Positions 18,800 through 28,958 of a stretch of 64,000 nucleotides of DNA are shown piece after piece. The translations under genes and the position numbers were made by a program. Each line of letters opens with the position of its first letter. The stretch's first letter is position 1. The notes beneath the pieces are model-generated. The model did no database searches. It was not told the origin of the DNA and was given only the letters and a program-made list of their open reading frames with translations. The DNA is from JBDHHQ01 sp039586035 (GTDB lineage Bacteria > Gemmatimonadota > Gemmatimonadetes > Longimicrobiales > Gaopeijiaceae): assembly GCA_039586035.1 (NCBI GenBank), contig JBDHLD010000029.1, positions 1 to 64,000 on the forward strand. Direction: 5' to 3'.

Positions 18800-18859
18800 G
18801 TGCTACGGTGGGCATAGACATCCCGCCGCCACGAGCTCCTCGACCCGTCTGTCGCCGAC

Positions 18860-21508
18860 CTAGTTGGGCACCCGCGCCTTCAATTCCTCGAAAAAATTCT
18901 GGACCAGGATGAGCTCGATCTGGCTCCCTTCGTCGTCACCCCCGAACTGAACCGGCCGCGCCATGAGGAATCGCTGATCGTCCGGGGAGACGTCGTACCA
19001 CCCACGGACGATCACCGGGGCTAGTCCCGCCGGAAATCTGAAGAGCGATTGTTGGCTGACCACGCGGAAGCTCGGCAACGTCTCGATCTGCGCCGCCACC
19101 AGCCCGTCCAGCGTGGCGAAGAACAACTCGTTGCCACTGTGGGCCCATAGAGGTGCGAATCCGGGTCCGTTGGAGACCTGCCAGCGACCGGCGTCCACGT
19201 CGGGAAAGGGCCGCACATACACCTGTGGCCCACCGGTCTCATTGGACACATAGGCGATCCAGCGGCCGTCGGGTGAGATCGCGGGCGCATTCTCATTGAA
19301 GTCCGGAGAGGCGGCGACCTCGATCGCGACGGTGTCCCCGACTCTCTGGGCGAGGATATCACGCGAGGGTGACCCCGAGGTTCGGAAGATCAACCACTCT
19401 CCATCCGGAGACAGGGTCTGGCTGATCGGGTTGCGATCCAACGCCATCAGGAGTGTCGGCTCACCGGTGCCGTCCGCACGCTTTGTCCACACGTCGGCAC
19501 CCGAGCCATTGCGATCCGAAAGGAACAGCAGCGACTCGCCGTCCGCCGACCACTCGGGTGCCCTGTCCGGCACCGCTTCGAAGGTGAGGCGAGACACCGG
19601 CCCCCGGTCGAGTTGCTTGATCCAGATGTCTCCGCCCGACTCTCGGTTGTCCTGGAAGGCGACCCTGGTCCCGTCGGGTGACAGCCTCCAGGAAGGGTTG
19701 TCCCCTCCTGGGTTGAACGTGAAATCAGGGTCAACCGGAGCAACCTGCCCGGATCGTGTGACCCAGATCATCTCGCTCTCCGCCGTACCCGGTGCGGCCG
19801 ACCAGTAGAGCAGAGTGCCGTTCTCGGAGAGCGTGTACATCACGTCCTCGTTGGCGGTGACGCCGACGCCTTGCACGAGCGGGACGGGATCCCCGGTCAG
19901 CTCCACCGCATCGATGTCGAACGGTGCGGCAAGGATCTGCCCCTCGAGCGTTGCGAAGACGAGGTGGCCCGTGGAGGTCACATACCCCCGCAGGCCCGCG
20001 GTAACCGTCTTCCTCTCCCCCGTCGAGATCCGGAAAGCGTCGATACGCGGCGGAGTGGTGAAAACCGAGAACACACCCCAGTCACCGTCCGGAAGGATCT
20101 GGAAGTAGCCGTGTTCATTGTCGTTTTCGGGTAGGAGGGTCGTGATCTCTTCGACCTCACCTCCCCCCAGGGGCACCCGACGAATCGTGAAGGTGCCGCT
20201 CGAGAAATAGATGTAGCCATCGCTGCCCCACCGGGCACAGCAGCCCGCATCGTCGGCGAGCGTACGGACGATGCCGCCGCCGAGCGGCGAAACCTTGAGC
20301 TGTGCGCTCTCCATGAACGCGACTTCCGTGCCGTCGGGAGAGATCACCGGATCGACGGCGGTGCCTTCCGCCCCTTGAACCGGAACCGTGGTGAGCTCGG
20401 TCCAACGCCGCAGCCAGAGCCGAGGCTGGTTTCTTTCGTCGAAATAAGTCATGACCATGGCCGAGCCGTCCGCCGAGAGACTCAGCCACTCGCTCGGGAA
20501 CTGCGCGTCGTTGACCGCGAGCGAAAAGCGATGGACCGGGGCCGGGGCGTCGGGCCGGGACAGCGACCAGCCCGCGATGAGCGCGAACACCGCCGCGAGC
20601 GCCCCCATGGCCATGGTGAGTCGATTCCGGACCGGGGCGCCTTGGACCGATCCCTGCTCGACCCCATGTCGAAAGCTCGGGTCGTTGAGTGCTTGCCCGA
20701 AAGCCTGAGCACCCGTGAACCGATCTGCCGGTAGCTTCTCGAGCGCCTTTCGAATCGCGGCATCCACGTTGAGCGGAATCGAGCTCCGGATCCCCGTCGC
20801 CGATACGGGCACGCCCTGGATGATCTTTCCGAGGACGGCCTGCGCGGTGCTCCCGATGTACGGGGGGTCCCCCGTCAGCATCTCGTAGAGCAGCGCGGCC
20901 AGGGCATAGGTGTCGCTGGCCGGACCGACCTGCTGGTCACCCGTCGCCTGTTCCGGGGACATGTAGAAGGGCGTTCCCACCGAAAGGCCCGTCTCAGTGA
21001 GGCGACTACCGGCTGCGCCGACTGCGAGCGCGATTCCAAAGTCGGCGACCACGGGCTGGCCGTCCTGGAGGAGGATGTTCGCCGGTTTGATGTCGCGGTG
21101 GATCACGCCGCGGTCGTGCGCGTGCTGCAACGCCGCCGAGACCGCGGTCGCGATGCCTATGGCGTCGTCGATCGGCAGCTGTTTCTCTCGATCGATCCGC
21201 TCCCGGAGCGTCTCTCCATCGAGGTACGGCATGACATAGAAGAGAAACCCATCCGCCTCCCCCGAATCGAAGAGCGGAAGAATGTGGGGGTGTTGGAGGT
21301 TCGCCGTCGTCTTGATCTCGGCCAGAAACCGCTCCGCGCCCACCACGGCGGCCAACTCGGGCTTGAGGACCTTGAGCGCGACCTTCCTCTCGTGTTTGAG
21401 GTCGTCGGCCAGGTAGACGGTCGCCATCCCTCCCTCACCGAGCTCCCGCTCGATTCGGTATCGGTCGCTCAGCGCCGCGTTGATACGGTTGATTGCGGTT
21501 GTGCTCAT
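18860..21508 (-). CDS. Ser/Thr protein kinase with TolB/WD40-like propeller
   Basis: This is an 882-residue transmembrane kinase. The kinase domain spans residues 17-285: GEGGMATVY at 24-32, Lys46 in VALKVL, HRDIKPAN with Asp139, and ADFGIA (DFG 156-158). One membrane helix lies at about 298-316. The extracytoplasmic part (320-882) is a beta-propeller with repeated SPDG motifs of the TolB/WD40-like type. The start at 21508 is chosen because the kinase glycine loop follows at the usual distance. It is closely similar to the kinase at 26259-28958. Its signal and targets are unknown. Confidence 0.94.
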   Translation of the reverse strand: MSTTAINRINAALSDRYRIERELGEGGMATVYLADDLKHERKVALKVLKPELAAVVGAERFLAEIKTTANLQHPHILPLFDSGEADGFLFYVMPYLDGETLRERIDREKQLPIDDAIGIATAVSAALQHAHDRGVIHRDIKPANILLQDGQPVVADFGIALAVGAAGSRLTETGLSVGTPFYMSPEQATGDQQVGPASDTYALAALLYEMLTGDPPYIGSTAQAVLGKIIQGVPVSATGIRSSIPLNVDAAIRKALEKLPADRFTGAQAFGQALNDPSFRHGVEQGSVQGAPVRNRLTMAMGALAAVFALIAGWSLSRPDAPAPVHRFSLAVNDAQFPSEWLSLSADGSAMVMTYFDERNQPRLWLRRWTELTTVPVQGAEGTAVDPVISPDGTEVAFMESAQLKVSPLGGGIVRTLADDAGCCARWGSDGYIYFSSGTFTIRRVPLGGGEVEEITTLLPENDNEHGYFQILPDGDWGVFSVFTTPPRIDAFRISTGERKTVTAGLRGYVTSTGHLVFATLEGQILAAPFDIDAVELTGDPVPLVQGVGVTANEDVMYTLSENGTLLYWSAAPGTAESEMIWVTRSGQVAPVDPDFTFNPGGDNPSWRLSPDGTRVAFQDNRESGGDIWIKQLDRGPVSRLTFEAVPDRAPEWSADGESLLFLSDRNGSGADVWTKRADGTGEPTLLMALDRNPISQTLSPDGEWLIFRTSGSPSRDILAQRVGDTVAIEVAASPDFNENAPAISPDGRWIAYVSNETGGPQVYVRPFPDVDAGRWQVSNGPGFAPLWAHSGNELFFATLDGLVAAQIETLPSFRVVSQQSLFRFPAGLAPVIVRGWYDVSPDDQRFLMARPVQFGGDDEGSQIELILVQNFFEELKARVPN

Positions 21509-21712
21509 TGGGGGCGTTCGGCTCCTCGGGCAGGCGGGTATTGGGATCGGGCCCGAAGATACACCCCACTCGTTGAGGATCCCAGGCCACGAAGCGGAGA
21601 ATCCGAGGTCAGGGCTCATGGTGGCAGCTATTCAGGCACCTCGACGCCCTGAGGCCCGCACGGATATCATGTGTGCCGGCATCCGAGTCCCCTTGAAGCT
21701 CTCTGAATCCGC

Positions 21713-22584
21713 ATGGCATCTCCCCTGGTTCGAGCCGCTGCACGCCATCCCCTGCTCAGCATGCTGCTGGGCGGGGCGGGGCTGTTCGCGGCGACGTACC
21801 CGCTCCTCCCCCATCCGGGTGATCCCATCGTCGTCGATGCGCGCACCCTGGACGACATCCTCGAGCGAGAGGCCGACGGCCTGGGGCGTGACTTGACGCC
21901 CGACGAGCGGACCGCGCGGGTGGAGCGGCACGTGGACGAGGAGATCGGTGAGTTCGAGCTCCCCAGCATCGACGCCGTCCGGACGGAGAGGCCCCGGGTG
22001 CCGGTGGCCTCATTGGTGTTGGTGCTCCTGGCCTCAGGCCTGGGCTACGCTGGCTCCCGTCCGGGCCGGAGCCGGGCGGTGCGTCGGGTCGCTCTGGTCC
22101 GTGCGGTCTCGGCCTACGCGCTGTACCCTTTCGCACGGGTCTCCGCCGAAGTCCCACTGATCGTGCAGCGGAGCTTGAGCACCGAGCGGGCGGGGGAGGT
22201 CGTGGAAGGCCTGCTGGCCAACGTCTACCGCTCGTTCGACATCCACAACGAAGAGGCGATCTACGATCGCCTGGCCCTCACCGTAACGGGTGACCAGCTC
22301 CTGGACGTCTACCTGGAAAGCCGCACGGCCCTGGAGCTGGAGAACCGAGGCGGCGCCCGCGTCCGCATCGACGAAGTGGCGGTGCGCGATGTCCGGTCCG
22401 TGAGGCCGACCGCCCAGGGCGGCTACGAGATCGCCGCCACGTGGACCGTGGGGGGTTCGGTGAGCCACTTCGGCCACGAGCATTTCGGCAGAACCGCTAC
22501 GACGCCCTGATCACGCTCATTCCAGTCGGCGACACCTGGAAGATCGGTGAGCTCGACCTCCTGGAGGAGCGGCGGTTGATGTAG
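21713..22584 (+). pseudogene. Membrane-anchored hypothetical protein, frameshifted near C-terminus
   Basis: The first 258 residues read from ATG 21713: a hydrophobic segment near residues 14-30, an acidic linker, a second membrane helix (about 97-113) and a soluble domain (VPLIVQRSLSTERAGEVVEGLL onwards). At about 22485 the frame breaks just after GHEHF. One base later the expected ending resumes (RQNRYDALITLIPV, then TWKIGELDLLEERRL) to the stop at 22582-22584. The C-terminal pattern, a G-H-x-H-x-R-x-N-x-Y core followed by LLEE, is shared by a family of uncharacterised bacterial proteins. A single missing base explains everything, so a sequence error is quite possible. Confidence 0.75.
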
Positions 22585-22680
22585 CGTGCGCGTGGTCGCG
22601 ACCAGAAGGCTCCCACATCTCGATCACGGATCGCACCTTGCGGGAGGTGCTCGGCCCGGTGGACGCGCCGGCCGACGGCC

Positions 22681-25407
22681 CTAGTCCGACCGCATCGCCA
22701 CCACGGGATCCACCCGGGTCGCCTTCCGGGCCGGCAGGTAGCTGGCAACGAGCCCTGTGACCGCCAGCACCCCCACAACGCCCAGGAAGACCTTGGGGTC
22801 CCTGGGGCTCACGCCGTAGAGCTGCGACGCGATGACCCCGGCGCCTGCCAGGGCTATGAGCAACCCCAGCCCAAGCCCGATCAGCGTCAGGCGCGCCCCC
22901 TCGAGCAGGACCATGCCCCGCACATCGGAGGCGTTGGCGCCCAGGGCCATGCGAATACCCACCTCGGCGCGGCGCTGCTCGACCGCGTACGCCAGGACGC
23001 CGTACACGCCGATGGACGCCAGCGTCAGGGCTACGAGCCCGAACAGGGTGAGCAGCAGCATGCTGAAGCGGTCCCGCGACATGGCGGTGTTCACCACGTC
23101 CTGCATGGTCTGCACCGTGCCCAGCGGCATGCTCGGGTCGATCTCGGCCAGCGACTGGCGAGCGACCGGAACCAGCGCGGCGGGATCGCCGGACGTCCTG
23201 ATGGTGACGTTCATCCTGCGGGTGGGTGCCTGGAGGTAGTTGTGGTAGATGCTGGGTTGCGACCGGCTCTTGAGGCCGTCGTACTTGATGTCGGACACGA
23301 TGCCCACGATCTCGGACTCATCGACGAGCACCGCGCCCAGGGGACCCCAACGGTAGCCCTGATGCTGCAGGCGCTCGCCGATGGGGTCGGAGTCGGGCCA
23401 GTACCGGGCGGCCATGGCCTCATTGATCACGGCCACGCCGGCCCCGTCCTCGACGTCCAGCTCGGTGAGGCCCCGGCCTCGGATCAGGGGTGTCCGCATG
23501 ACTTCGAAGAAGTCGGGAGTCACCTGCCGGAAGTTGGCACGGAGCTCCTCGGGATCGTCGGTGGGATAATCCGCGATACCGAAGATCGTGTTGTAGTCGA
23601 CCCGCTCGCCCAAGGGCAGCGACGAGCTTGCTCCTGCCGAGACGACGCCCGGAGCCTCCGAGAGCCGTTCCAGCAGAGCCTGATAGAACCCGTACACATT
23701 CTGGTCGGTCTCCGCCTGGTCGGTGCTCAAATCCAGCTCGAAGGTGAGGACACCACCCGTCTGGAAGCCGGTGTCGATGGAACGGAGCGAGGCGAAGCTC
23801 CGGATCAGAAGGCCCGCACCCACGACCAGCACGAGCGCCAGGGCCATTTGACCGACCACGAACGTGGACTGAAGCCGCACCTTGGACGCGCTACGCGTCC
23901 CACGGGCGCCCTCGCGAATGGCGCTGAACATGTCGCCCTTGAGGATCCGGGCGATGGGAGCGAGACCGAACAGGAAACCGGTCAACACGGTGGCGGCGAG
24001 CGTCACCAAGAGGACCGTGCCGTCCAGGGATACCTCGGCCGTACGAGGCAGCGACGCGGGCGCCACGGCGCCGAGCGCCCTGATGCCTGCCCAGGCCAGG
24101 GCGAGACCCAACACCGAACCCATGGTGGCCAGCACCATGCTCTCCACGAGCAGCTGTTTCGCGATGCGCCCGCGTCCTGCGCCGAAGGCCGTACGCACCG
24201 CCATCTCGCGGCTGCGGACCTCGGCCCGGGAAAGAAGCAGGTTGGCGACGTTGGCGCAGGCGATCAGCAGGATGAAGCCGGTGGAGCCCAGCAGGATCCA
24301 AAGAGCGGCCCGGGTGTCGCCCACGACCTCGTCCGTGAGGTACTCCATCGTGACGCCCCATCCCGCATCGGGCGGGTAGGTCTCGCCCAACCGTGCGGCT
24401 ACCGTGCTCATGTCGGCCTGAGCCCGCTCCAGCGGGACGTCCTTCTGCAACCGTCCTACCGCGCTCATCCAGCGGGCGTACCGGCTCTGGATGGACATGG
24501 GCCACGTCATGTTGATCCAGATGTCGGCTTGCTCGGGGAAGGTGTGCTCACCCCGGACGACCCCGATCACTTCGATCGGATCGCCGTCCATGATGATGGT
24601 CCTGCCCACGATCGACGGGTCCGCCCCGAAACGAGCTTCCCAGATGCCCTGGGAAAGCACGGCCACGCCTTCCGACCCCGGGCCGTTCTCGGGCCCGAAG
24701 ACCCGCCCGAGTAGAGGCAGGGCGCCCACGACCTCGAAGAAGTTCTCCGTGGTGTAGACCGACGTCACACGGGCGGGCGAGCCATCGTTCTGGGTCACGG
24801 CCTCGGGCGTGGGCCAGTAGGCGGCCAGGCCCGCGAAGGTCGTGTTCATCTCACGCCAATCGCCGAAATCCATGGGCGAGACGAAATAGCGCTCCTGTCC
24901 CTCGTCCTGGTTCTCGGTCCACAGCAGGACGATCTCGTCGGGCTGCTCGAAGGGCAGCGGCTCCATGAGGACGGCGTCCACGACGCTATAGATCGCCGTG
25001 ATCGCGCCGATCCCCAGCGCCAGCGTGAGCACCGCGATCCCGCTGAAGAGCGGGCTCTTGATGATGATCCGGAGTCCGTACTTGATGTCTTGCACCAGGT
25101 CCTCCACCGTCTGGATTCCACCTCGTCGGGCCCTCACGGCCCTCCCATCCGCCTCCCGCAATCGGCGGAGCTCCTGTCGAGCGGTGCGCCGTCGGTGACG
25201 ACGCTCGCTCACCGAGCCGAGCGTCAGGCCTCCCAGCTCGCGGCACACGAACCAGGTGCGCCGAACCAGCCCGGCTGTGGCAATGTCCACCGACCGACGC
25301 CGGAACGTCTCCTCCATGTCTCGACCGAACGCTCGCCGGTAGTCGGCGGGATAGAGCCGCAGGAGTACTCGAAAGAGCCGCCTGCTCGGCTTCCTGAGCG
25401 CCTTCAT
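22681..25407 (-). CDS. ADOP-family ABC transporter permease (MacB-like)
   Basis: This is a 908-residue permease of the acidobacterial duplicated orphan permease type. Residues 1-95 form the N-terminal prefix domain (RVLLRLYPADYRRAFGRDM). A membrane helix (about 116-140) leads into a large MacB-like periplasmic core. Next comes the first FtsX bundle (about 370-490), with CANVANLLLSRAEVRSREMA. A second periplasmic core and a second FtsX bundle follow (LASIGVYGVLAYAVEQRRAE at about 790). No ATPase gene is adjacent, which is usual for this family. A padR-type regulator lies 85 bases upstream and probably controls it. Substrate unknown. Confidence 0.93.
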   Translation of the reverse strand: MKALRKPSRRLFRVLLRLYPADYRRAFGRDMEETFRRRSVDIATAGLVRRTWFVCRELGGLTLGSVSERRHRRRTARQELRRLREADGRAVRARRGGIQTVEDLVQDIKYGLRIIIKSPLFSGIAVLTLALGIGAITAIYSVVDAVLMEPLPFEQPDEIVLLWTENQDEGQERYFVSPMDFGDWREMNTTFAGLAAYWPTPEAVTQNDGSPARVTSVYTTENFFEVVGALPLLGRVFGPENGPGSEGVAVLSQGIWEARFGADPSIVGRTIIMDGDPIEVIGVVRGEHTFPEQADIWINMTWPMSIQSRYARWMSAVGRLQKDVPLERAQADMSTVAARLGETYPPDAGWGVTMEYLTDEVVGDTRAALWILLGSTGFILLIACANVANLLLSRAEVRSREMAVRTAFGAGRGRIAKQLLVESMVLATMGSVLGLALAWAGIRALGAVAPASLPRTAEVSLDGTVLLVTLAATVLTGFLFGLAPIARILKGDMFSAIREGARGTRSASKVRLQSTFVVGQMALALVLVVGAGLLIRSFASLRSIDTGFQTGGVLTFELDLSTDQAETDQNVYGFYQALLERLSEAPGVVSAGASSSLPLGERVDYNTIFGIADYPTDDPEELRANFRQVTPDFFEVMRTPLIRGRGLTELDVEDGAGVAVINEAMAARYWPDSDPIGERLQHQGYRWGPLGAVLVDESEIVGIVSDIKYDGLKSRSQPSIYHNYLQAPTRRMNVTIRTSGDPAALVPVARQSLAEIDPSMPLGTVQTMQDVVNTAMSRDRFSMLLLTLFGLVALTLASIGVYGVLAYAVEQRRAEVGIRMALGANASDVRGMVLLEGARLTLIGLGLGLLIALAGAGVIASQLYGVSPRDPKVFLGVVGVLAVTGLVASYLPARKATRVDPVVAMRSD

Positions 25408-25492
25408 CTCGCCGAGTCCTGTCCGCTCGTCTCGTTGGAGCCGAGTCCGAAGGCCCGCGCCCGTCCCTTCACGTCCACCCTCAACGCCGGGT

Positions 25493-25849
25493 TCAAACCG
25501 ATCGTGGCAACAGGTCGCTCGCCTCGGCCTCTGCGATGATGCTCTTCAGACGCTGAAGCTCGGCGCGCAAGACACGGTGTCCCAGCGGCGTGAGCTCGAA
25601 GTACTGACGACGGGCATCGGACGACTCGGCGGTCGCCTTGGGCGACGTGGCGACGAGCCCGTCCTCTTTGAGGCGGCGCAGCGCCTGGTAGAGTCCCCCG
25701 GTCGTGGGTTTGAGCTTCCCCGAGGTACGCTCCTCCGCCTCTTTGCCGATGGCATAGCCGTGAGCGGGTCCTTCACCCAAGGCGAGGAGGATGTGGAAGG
25801 CAAGATGGCTGAGGGGGAGGAAGCTCTCGGGCTCGCGGGTCGCGATCAT
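25493..25849 (-). CDS. PadR family transcriptional regulator
   Basis: This is a 118-residue winged-helix repressor. Typical features are LSHLAFHILLALGEGPAHGY, the recognition region TTGGLYQALRRLKEDGLV and a beta wing (RRQYFELTPLGHRVL), then a dimerising C-terminal helix. GAGG sits about 9 bases before the ATG. It lies directly upstream of, and in the same orientation as, the ADOP permease, a standard pairing in which PadR regulates permease expression. A palindromic site overlaps its own predicted promoter, suggesting autorepression. Confidence 0.93.
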   Translation of the reverse strand: MIATREPESFLPLSHLAFHILLALGEGPAHGYAIGKEAEERTSGKLKPTTGGLYQALRRLKEDGLVATSPKATAESSDARRQYFELTPLGHRVLRAELQRLKSIIAEAEASDLLPRSV

Positions 25850-26258
25850 GAAGCGTGCCTCGGCTGCGGCTGATTAGTCCACTGATTACTATATTGTTCA
25901 GAACTATAGTTGGTGCGATTGTATAGGACAAGGGGCTCGGAACGTGTGCCCGCGATTGCTGCCGGTCTACTTGGACGGTCCGCTCTGACACGGGGACGGC
26001 GAGGGCCGGGTAAAGCCCATCAACGGGGGCAACCTCTCCCGCCGATATCTGGTCCACGGGATGGGGGGCGGCGGGAACGGTGGTCGGCACGCCGGGGGCC
26101 TTGGGAACGGTGTCAGCCCAGCGGGCGGCCGGGATAGGACCCCCGGCCCCGATCCGCCTGGCCCTCCTACATTCACGGCTCCACCGGAATGGAGAGGTGG
26201 GCCCGGACGAGCAGCAGCGAGCGTCCCGCACCGGGCTCGACCGCCTCCACGAGGTCCC
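25850..26258. other. Intergenic region between kinase and padR
   Basis: This 409-base gap lies between the kinase stop at 26259 and the padR start at 25849, both on the minus strand. The padR-proximal third holds the promoter and operator at 25888-25931. In the rest (25932-26258) I see no gene or repeat that I can support. Confidence 0.6.
25888..25931 (-). promoter_or_regulatory. padR promoter with overlapping PadR-type operator
   Basis: On the minus strand TTGTCC (25926-25931) and TATAGT (25903-25908) are spaced by 17 bases, fitting -35 and -10 boxes about 54 bases before the padR start. The -10 box lies inside the perfect 10-base palindrome AACTATAGTT (25902-25911). A further half-site, ACTATA at 25888-25893, faces TATAGT at 25905-25910. 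This matches the AT-rich dyads usually bound by PadR proteins. The patch is clearly AT-rich against its surroundings. Confidence 0.65.
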
Positions 26259-28958
26259 CTACCCGCCCACCTTGTCCAGCAGCTCTTCCAGGAAGTTCTC
26301 GACGACGATGAACTCGCCCGGAGCCTCGACGTCGGCACCCGGAGCCACGATCATGAGGAACCGTTCGCCATCCTGGCTGACCGTATACGTGGCTCCACCG
26401 GGGCTGTAGGAGTCCCCCGGCAGCAGGTCGAACAGGGGCAGGCGATCCACGACGTCGAAGCCGCCATCGGTGGACAGGCGCACGGCGATGAGCCGCTGTT
26501 CCTGGTTCTTGTAGAACAGCTCCCGTCCGTCGGGCGACCACGCGGCTTCTCGGCCGCCGTCGCTGGAGACGACCACCCTCCAGTCGTTCACGTTGGGGAA
26601 GGGGCGTACTTGGATCTCCGGTTGCCCGGACTCGTTCGAAGAATACGCCAGGAAGCGGCCGTCGGGGGACACGGCGGCGCCGGATTCTTCGAACTCGGTG
26701 GCGATGAGCGGAACCGGTACACTGTCCACGCCCGGCCTCCACGCCAGGAGGTCCCGGGTCGGGCTCGGCCCTGTCTGCGAGATCACCCACTCACCGTCAC
26801 TCGACCACACGGCTCGAACGAGGGGCACATCGACGTCCAGGAACACATCGGGCGGAGTGCTTCCGTCGGCACGTCTCACGTAGAGATCGAGGTCGTCGAG
26901 CCCCCCCCCGGGGCCACTTGTGTAGATCACAGAACGGCCGTCGGGCGACCAGGCCGGATTGAACGCCCATCCGTCGCCGAAGCCGAACCGGGTGAAGGGG
27001 CCGTCCAGCTGTTTGATCCAAACCTCCGGGCCGCCCTGGCCGCCCACGGTAACGGCGATGCTGCGCCCATCGGGCGAGACCGCCATGCTGGAGTTCGGTA
27101 TACGGTCGACTCTCCAGCCCGGCTCCACTGGCAATGCGCGTCCCGCCCGGTCCACCCAGACCACCTCGAACCCCGTAGCCTGCGTGCCCGGTGAATACAG
27201 CAGACGGCCAGTCGCGGACGCGGCCAGGTCGGGGCCTCGAACGCCGGGCTGAAGTCCTGACAGCAGCGGTACGGTGGGGCCCGTGACCTGGAGTCGGTCC
27301 TGGTCGAAGGGTGCGGCCACGAGGTCGCCCTCGTGCGTGACGATCAGGAGGTGGCCGGAAGACACGTAGCGAGCCAGCGTGCCCCGAAAGAGGATCTCGA
27401 CCTCGCCGGTCGCCAGATCGAGCACACCGACGTCGTCCTCGACGTCGTATGCGTTGACGCCCCGAAGCACGGTGAGCAGGACGCCATGGCCGTTCGGGAG
27501 GACGGATGGCCATGCGTGGCGGGACTCCCTCCGGGTCGAGTCGGGGGTCGAAAGCGGCTCGATGGCGCCACCGGCCACCGGCACCCGAGAGATCCCGGCC
27601 CGAGGTTGTTCGACGAAGTAGAGGTAGTCGTCGGGACCCCAAGCGGCCCCCAACCGGAACACGCCGCCATCGACCACCGTCAGCGGCGGCTCCCCGCCAA
27701 GCGACACCACCTTGATCTCACGGGTCGCGTCGACCAGGAACCCGACACGGGTGCCGTCGGGAGAAAAGAACGGCTGGAACCCCCCCTCGCCGCCGCGAAT
27801 CGGAGTGGCCTCGAGGGCGTCTCGCTCGCGCATCATGAGCGAGAAGTCCGTACCACCGGCGACGTAGACGAGTCGAGACCCGTCGGCGGAAAGAGCTGTG
27901 GAGACGCCGAACGCGGCTTGCCCGGCCATGGCGGGACCCTCGTCGCCCGTGAAGGTCAGCGCGTACCGGACCACGGGAGCCGCGGGCGCTGGTCGCGTCG
28001 CCAGGTAGGCGACTCCGGCGAGTGCGGCCAGGGCCACCACGCCCAGGACAATGGCGGCCGGCTTCCAGGGGCCGGCCGCTGCCATGCCCGCGCCTACGCC
28101 CGCCCCCGCCCCATGTCGGAAGGTCCGGTCGCCCAGCGCGCTCGAGAACGCTTGGGCGCTGGTGAACCGATCGGCCGGTAGCTTCTCCAGCGCCATCCGG
28201 ATCGCGGCGTCCACGTTCGCCGGCACCGTCCGCCGGATCTTGGTGGCGGACACCGGCTCGCCCGCGATGATCTTGCCGAGCACCGCCTGAGCCGTGGATC
28301 CGGGGTAGGGGGGATCGCCCGTGAGCATCTCGAAGAGGACGCACGCGAGCGCGTAGATGTCGCTCTGGGGTCCCAGGACCGAATCCCCGGTCGCCTGCTC
28401 CGGGCTCATGTAGAATGGCGTGCCGACGCTGAGTCCGGTCTCCGTGAGCCGCGCGCCGCCGGCCGCACCCACCGCCAACGCGATCCCGAAGTCCGCGATC
28501 AGGGGCCGCCCTTCGTGCATGAGGATGTTGGCCGGCTTGATGTCCCGGTGTACGACGCCCTGCCGGTGCGCATAGTCGAGCGCCTCGGCCAGGTCCGTGG
28601 TGATCCTGACCGCCTCCTCGACGGGCAGCTGGCGCTCGCGGTCCAGGCGATCCCGGAGCGACTCGCCCTCGATGTAGGGCATCACGTAGTAGAGGAAGCC
28701 GTCGGCCTCGCCCGAATCGTGCAGCGGGAGGATGTGGGGGTGCTGGAGGTTGGCCGTGGTCTCGATCTCGGTCAGAAAGCGCTCGGCCCCCACCACCGCC
28801 GCGAGCTCGGGCTTGAGGACCTTGAGGGCGACCCTCCGCTTGTGCTTGAGATCTTCGGCCAGGTAGACGGTGGCCATGCCACCCTCGCCGAGCTCACGCT
28901 CGACGACGTATCGACCTTCGAGGGCCGAGCTCAAACGGGCGGGGGGCTCCCTGGACAT
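26259..28958 (-). CDS. Ser/Thr protein kinase with TolB/WD40-like propeller, paralogue
   Basis: This is an 899-residue transmembrane kinase with the same layout as the gene at 18860-21508. The kinase domain spans 17-285 (GEGGMATVY, Lys46, HRDIKPAN with Asp139, ADFGIA), then a Gly/Ala-rich linker and a membrane helix near 310-330, then a propeller with repeated SPDGR motifs (AVSPDGRSIA, WSPDGRSVIY and others). The start at 28958 leaves 16 residues before the kinase core. The two kinases are near-identical over long stretches of the catalytic domain and diverge in the sensor half, suggesting duplication followed by change of the signal sensed. Confidence 0.94.
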   Translation of the reverse strand: MSREPPARLSSALEGRYVVERELGEGGMATVYLAEDLKHKRRVALKVLKPELAAVVGAERFLTEIETTANLQHPHILPLHDSGEADGFLYYVMPYIEGESLRDRLDRERQLPVEEAVRITTDLAEALDYAHRQGVVHRDIKPANILMHEGRPLIADFGIALAVGAAGGARLTETGLSVGTPFYMSPEQATGDSVLGPQSDIYALACVLFEMLTGDPPYPGSTAQAVLGKIIAGEPVSATKIRRTVPANVDAAIRMALEKLPADRFTSAQAFSSALGDRTFRHGAGAGVGAGMAAAGPWKPAAIVLGVVALAALAGVAYLATRPAPAAPVVRYALTFTGDEGPAMAGQAAFGVSTALSADGSRLVYVAGGTDFSLMMRERDALEATPIRGGEGGFQPFFSPDGTRVGFLVDATREIKVVSLGGEPPLTVVDGGVFRLGAAWGPDDYLYFVEQPRAGISRVPVAGGAIEPLSTPDSTRRESRHAWPSVLPNGHGVLLTVLRGVNAYDVEDDVGVLDLATGEVEILFRGTLARYVSSGHLLIVTHEGDLVAAPFDQDRLQVTGPTVPLLSGLQPGVRGPDLAASATGRLLYSPGTQATGFEVVWVDRAGRALPVEPGWRVDRIPNSSMAVSPDGRSIAVTVGGQGGPEVWIKQLDGPFTRFGFGDGWAFNPAWSPDGRSVIYTSGPGGGLDDLDLYVRRADGSTPPDVFLDVDVPLVRAVWSSDGEWVISQTGPSPTRDLLAWRPGVDSVPVPLIATEFEESGAAVSPDGRFLAYSSNESGQPEIQVRPFPNVNDWRVVVSSDGGREAAWSPDGRELFYKNQEQRLIAVRLSTDGGFDVVDRLPLFDLLPGDSYSPGGATYTVSQDGERFLMIVAPGADVEAPGEFIVVENFLEELLDKVGG

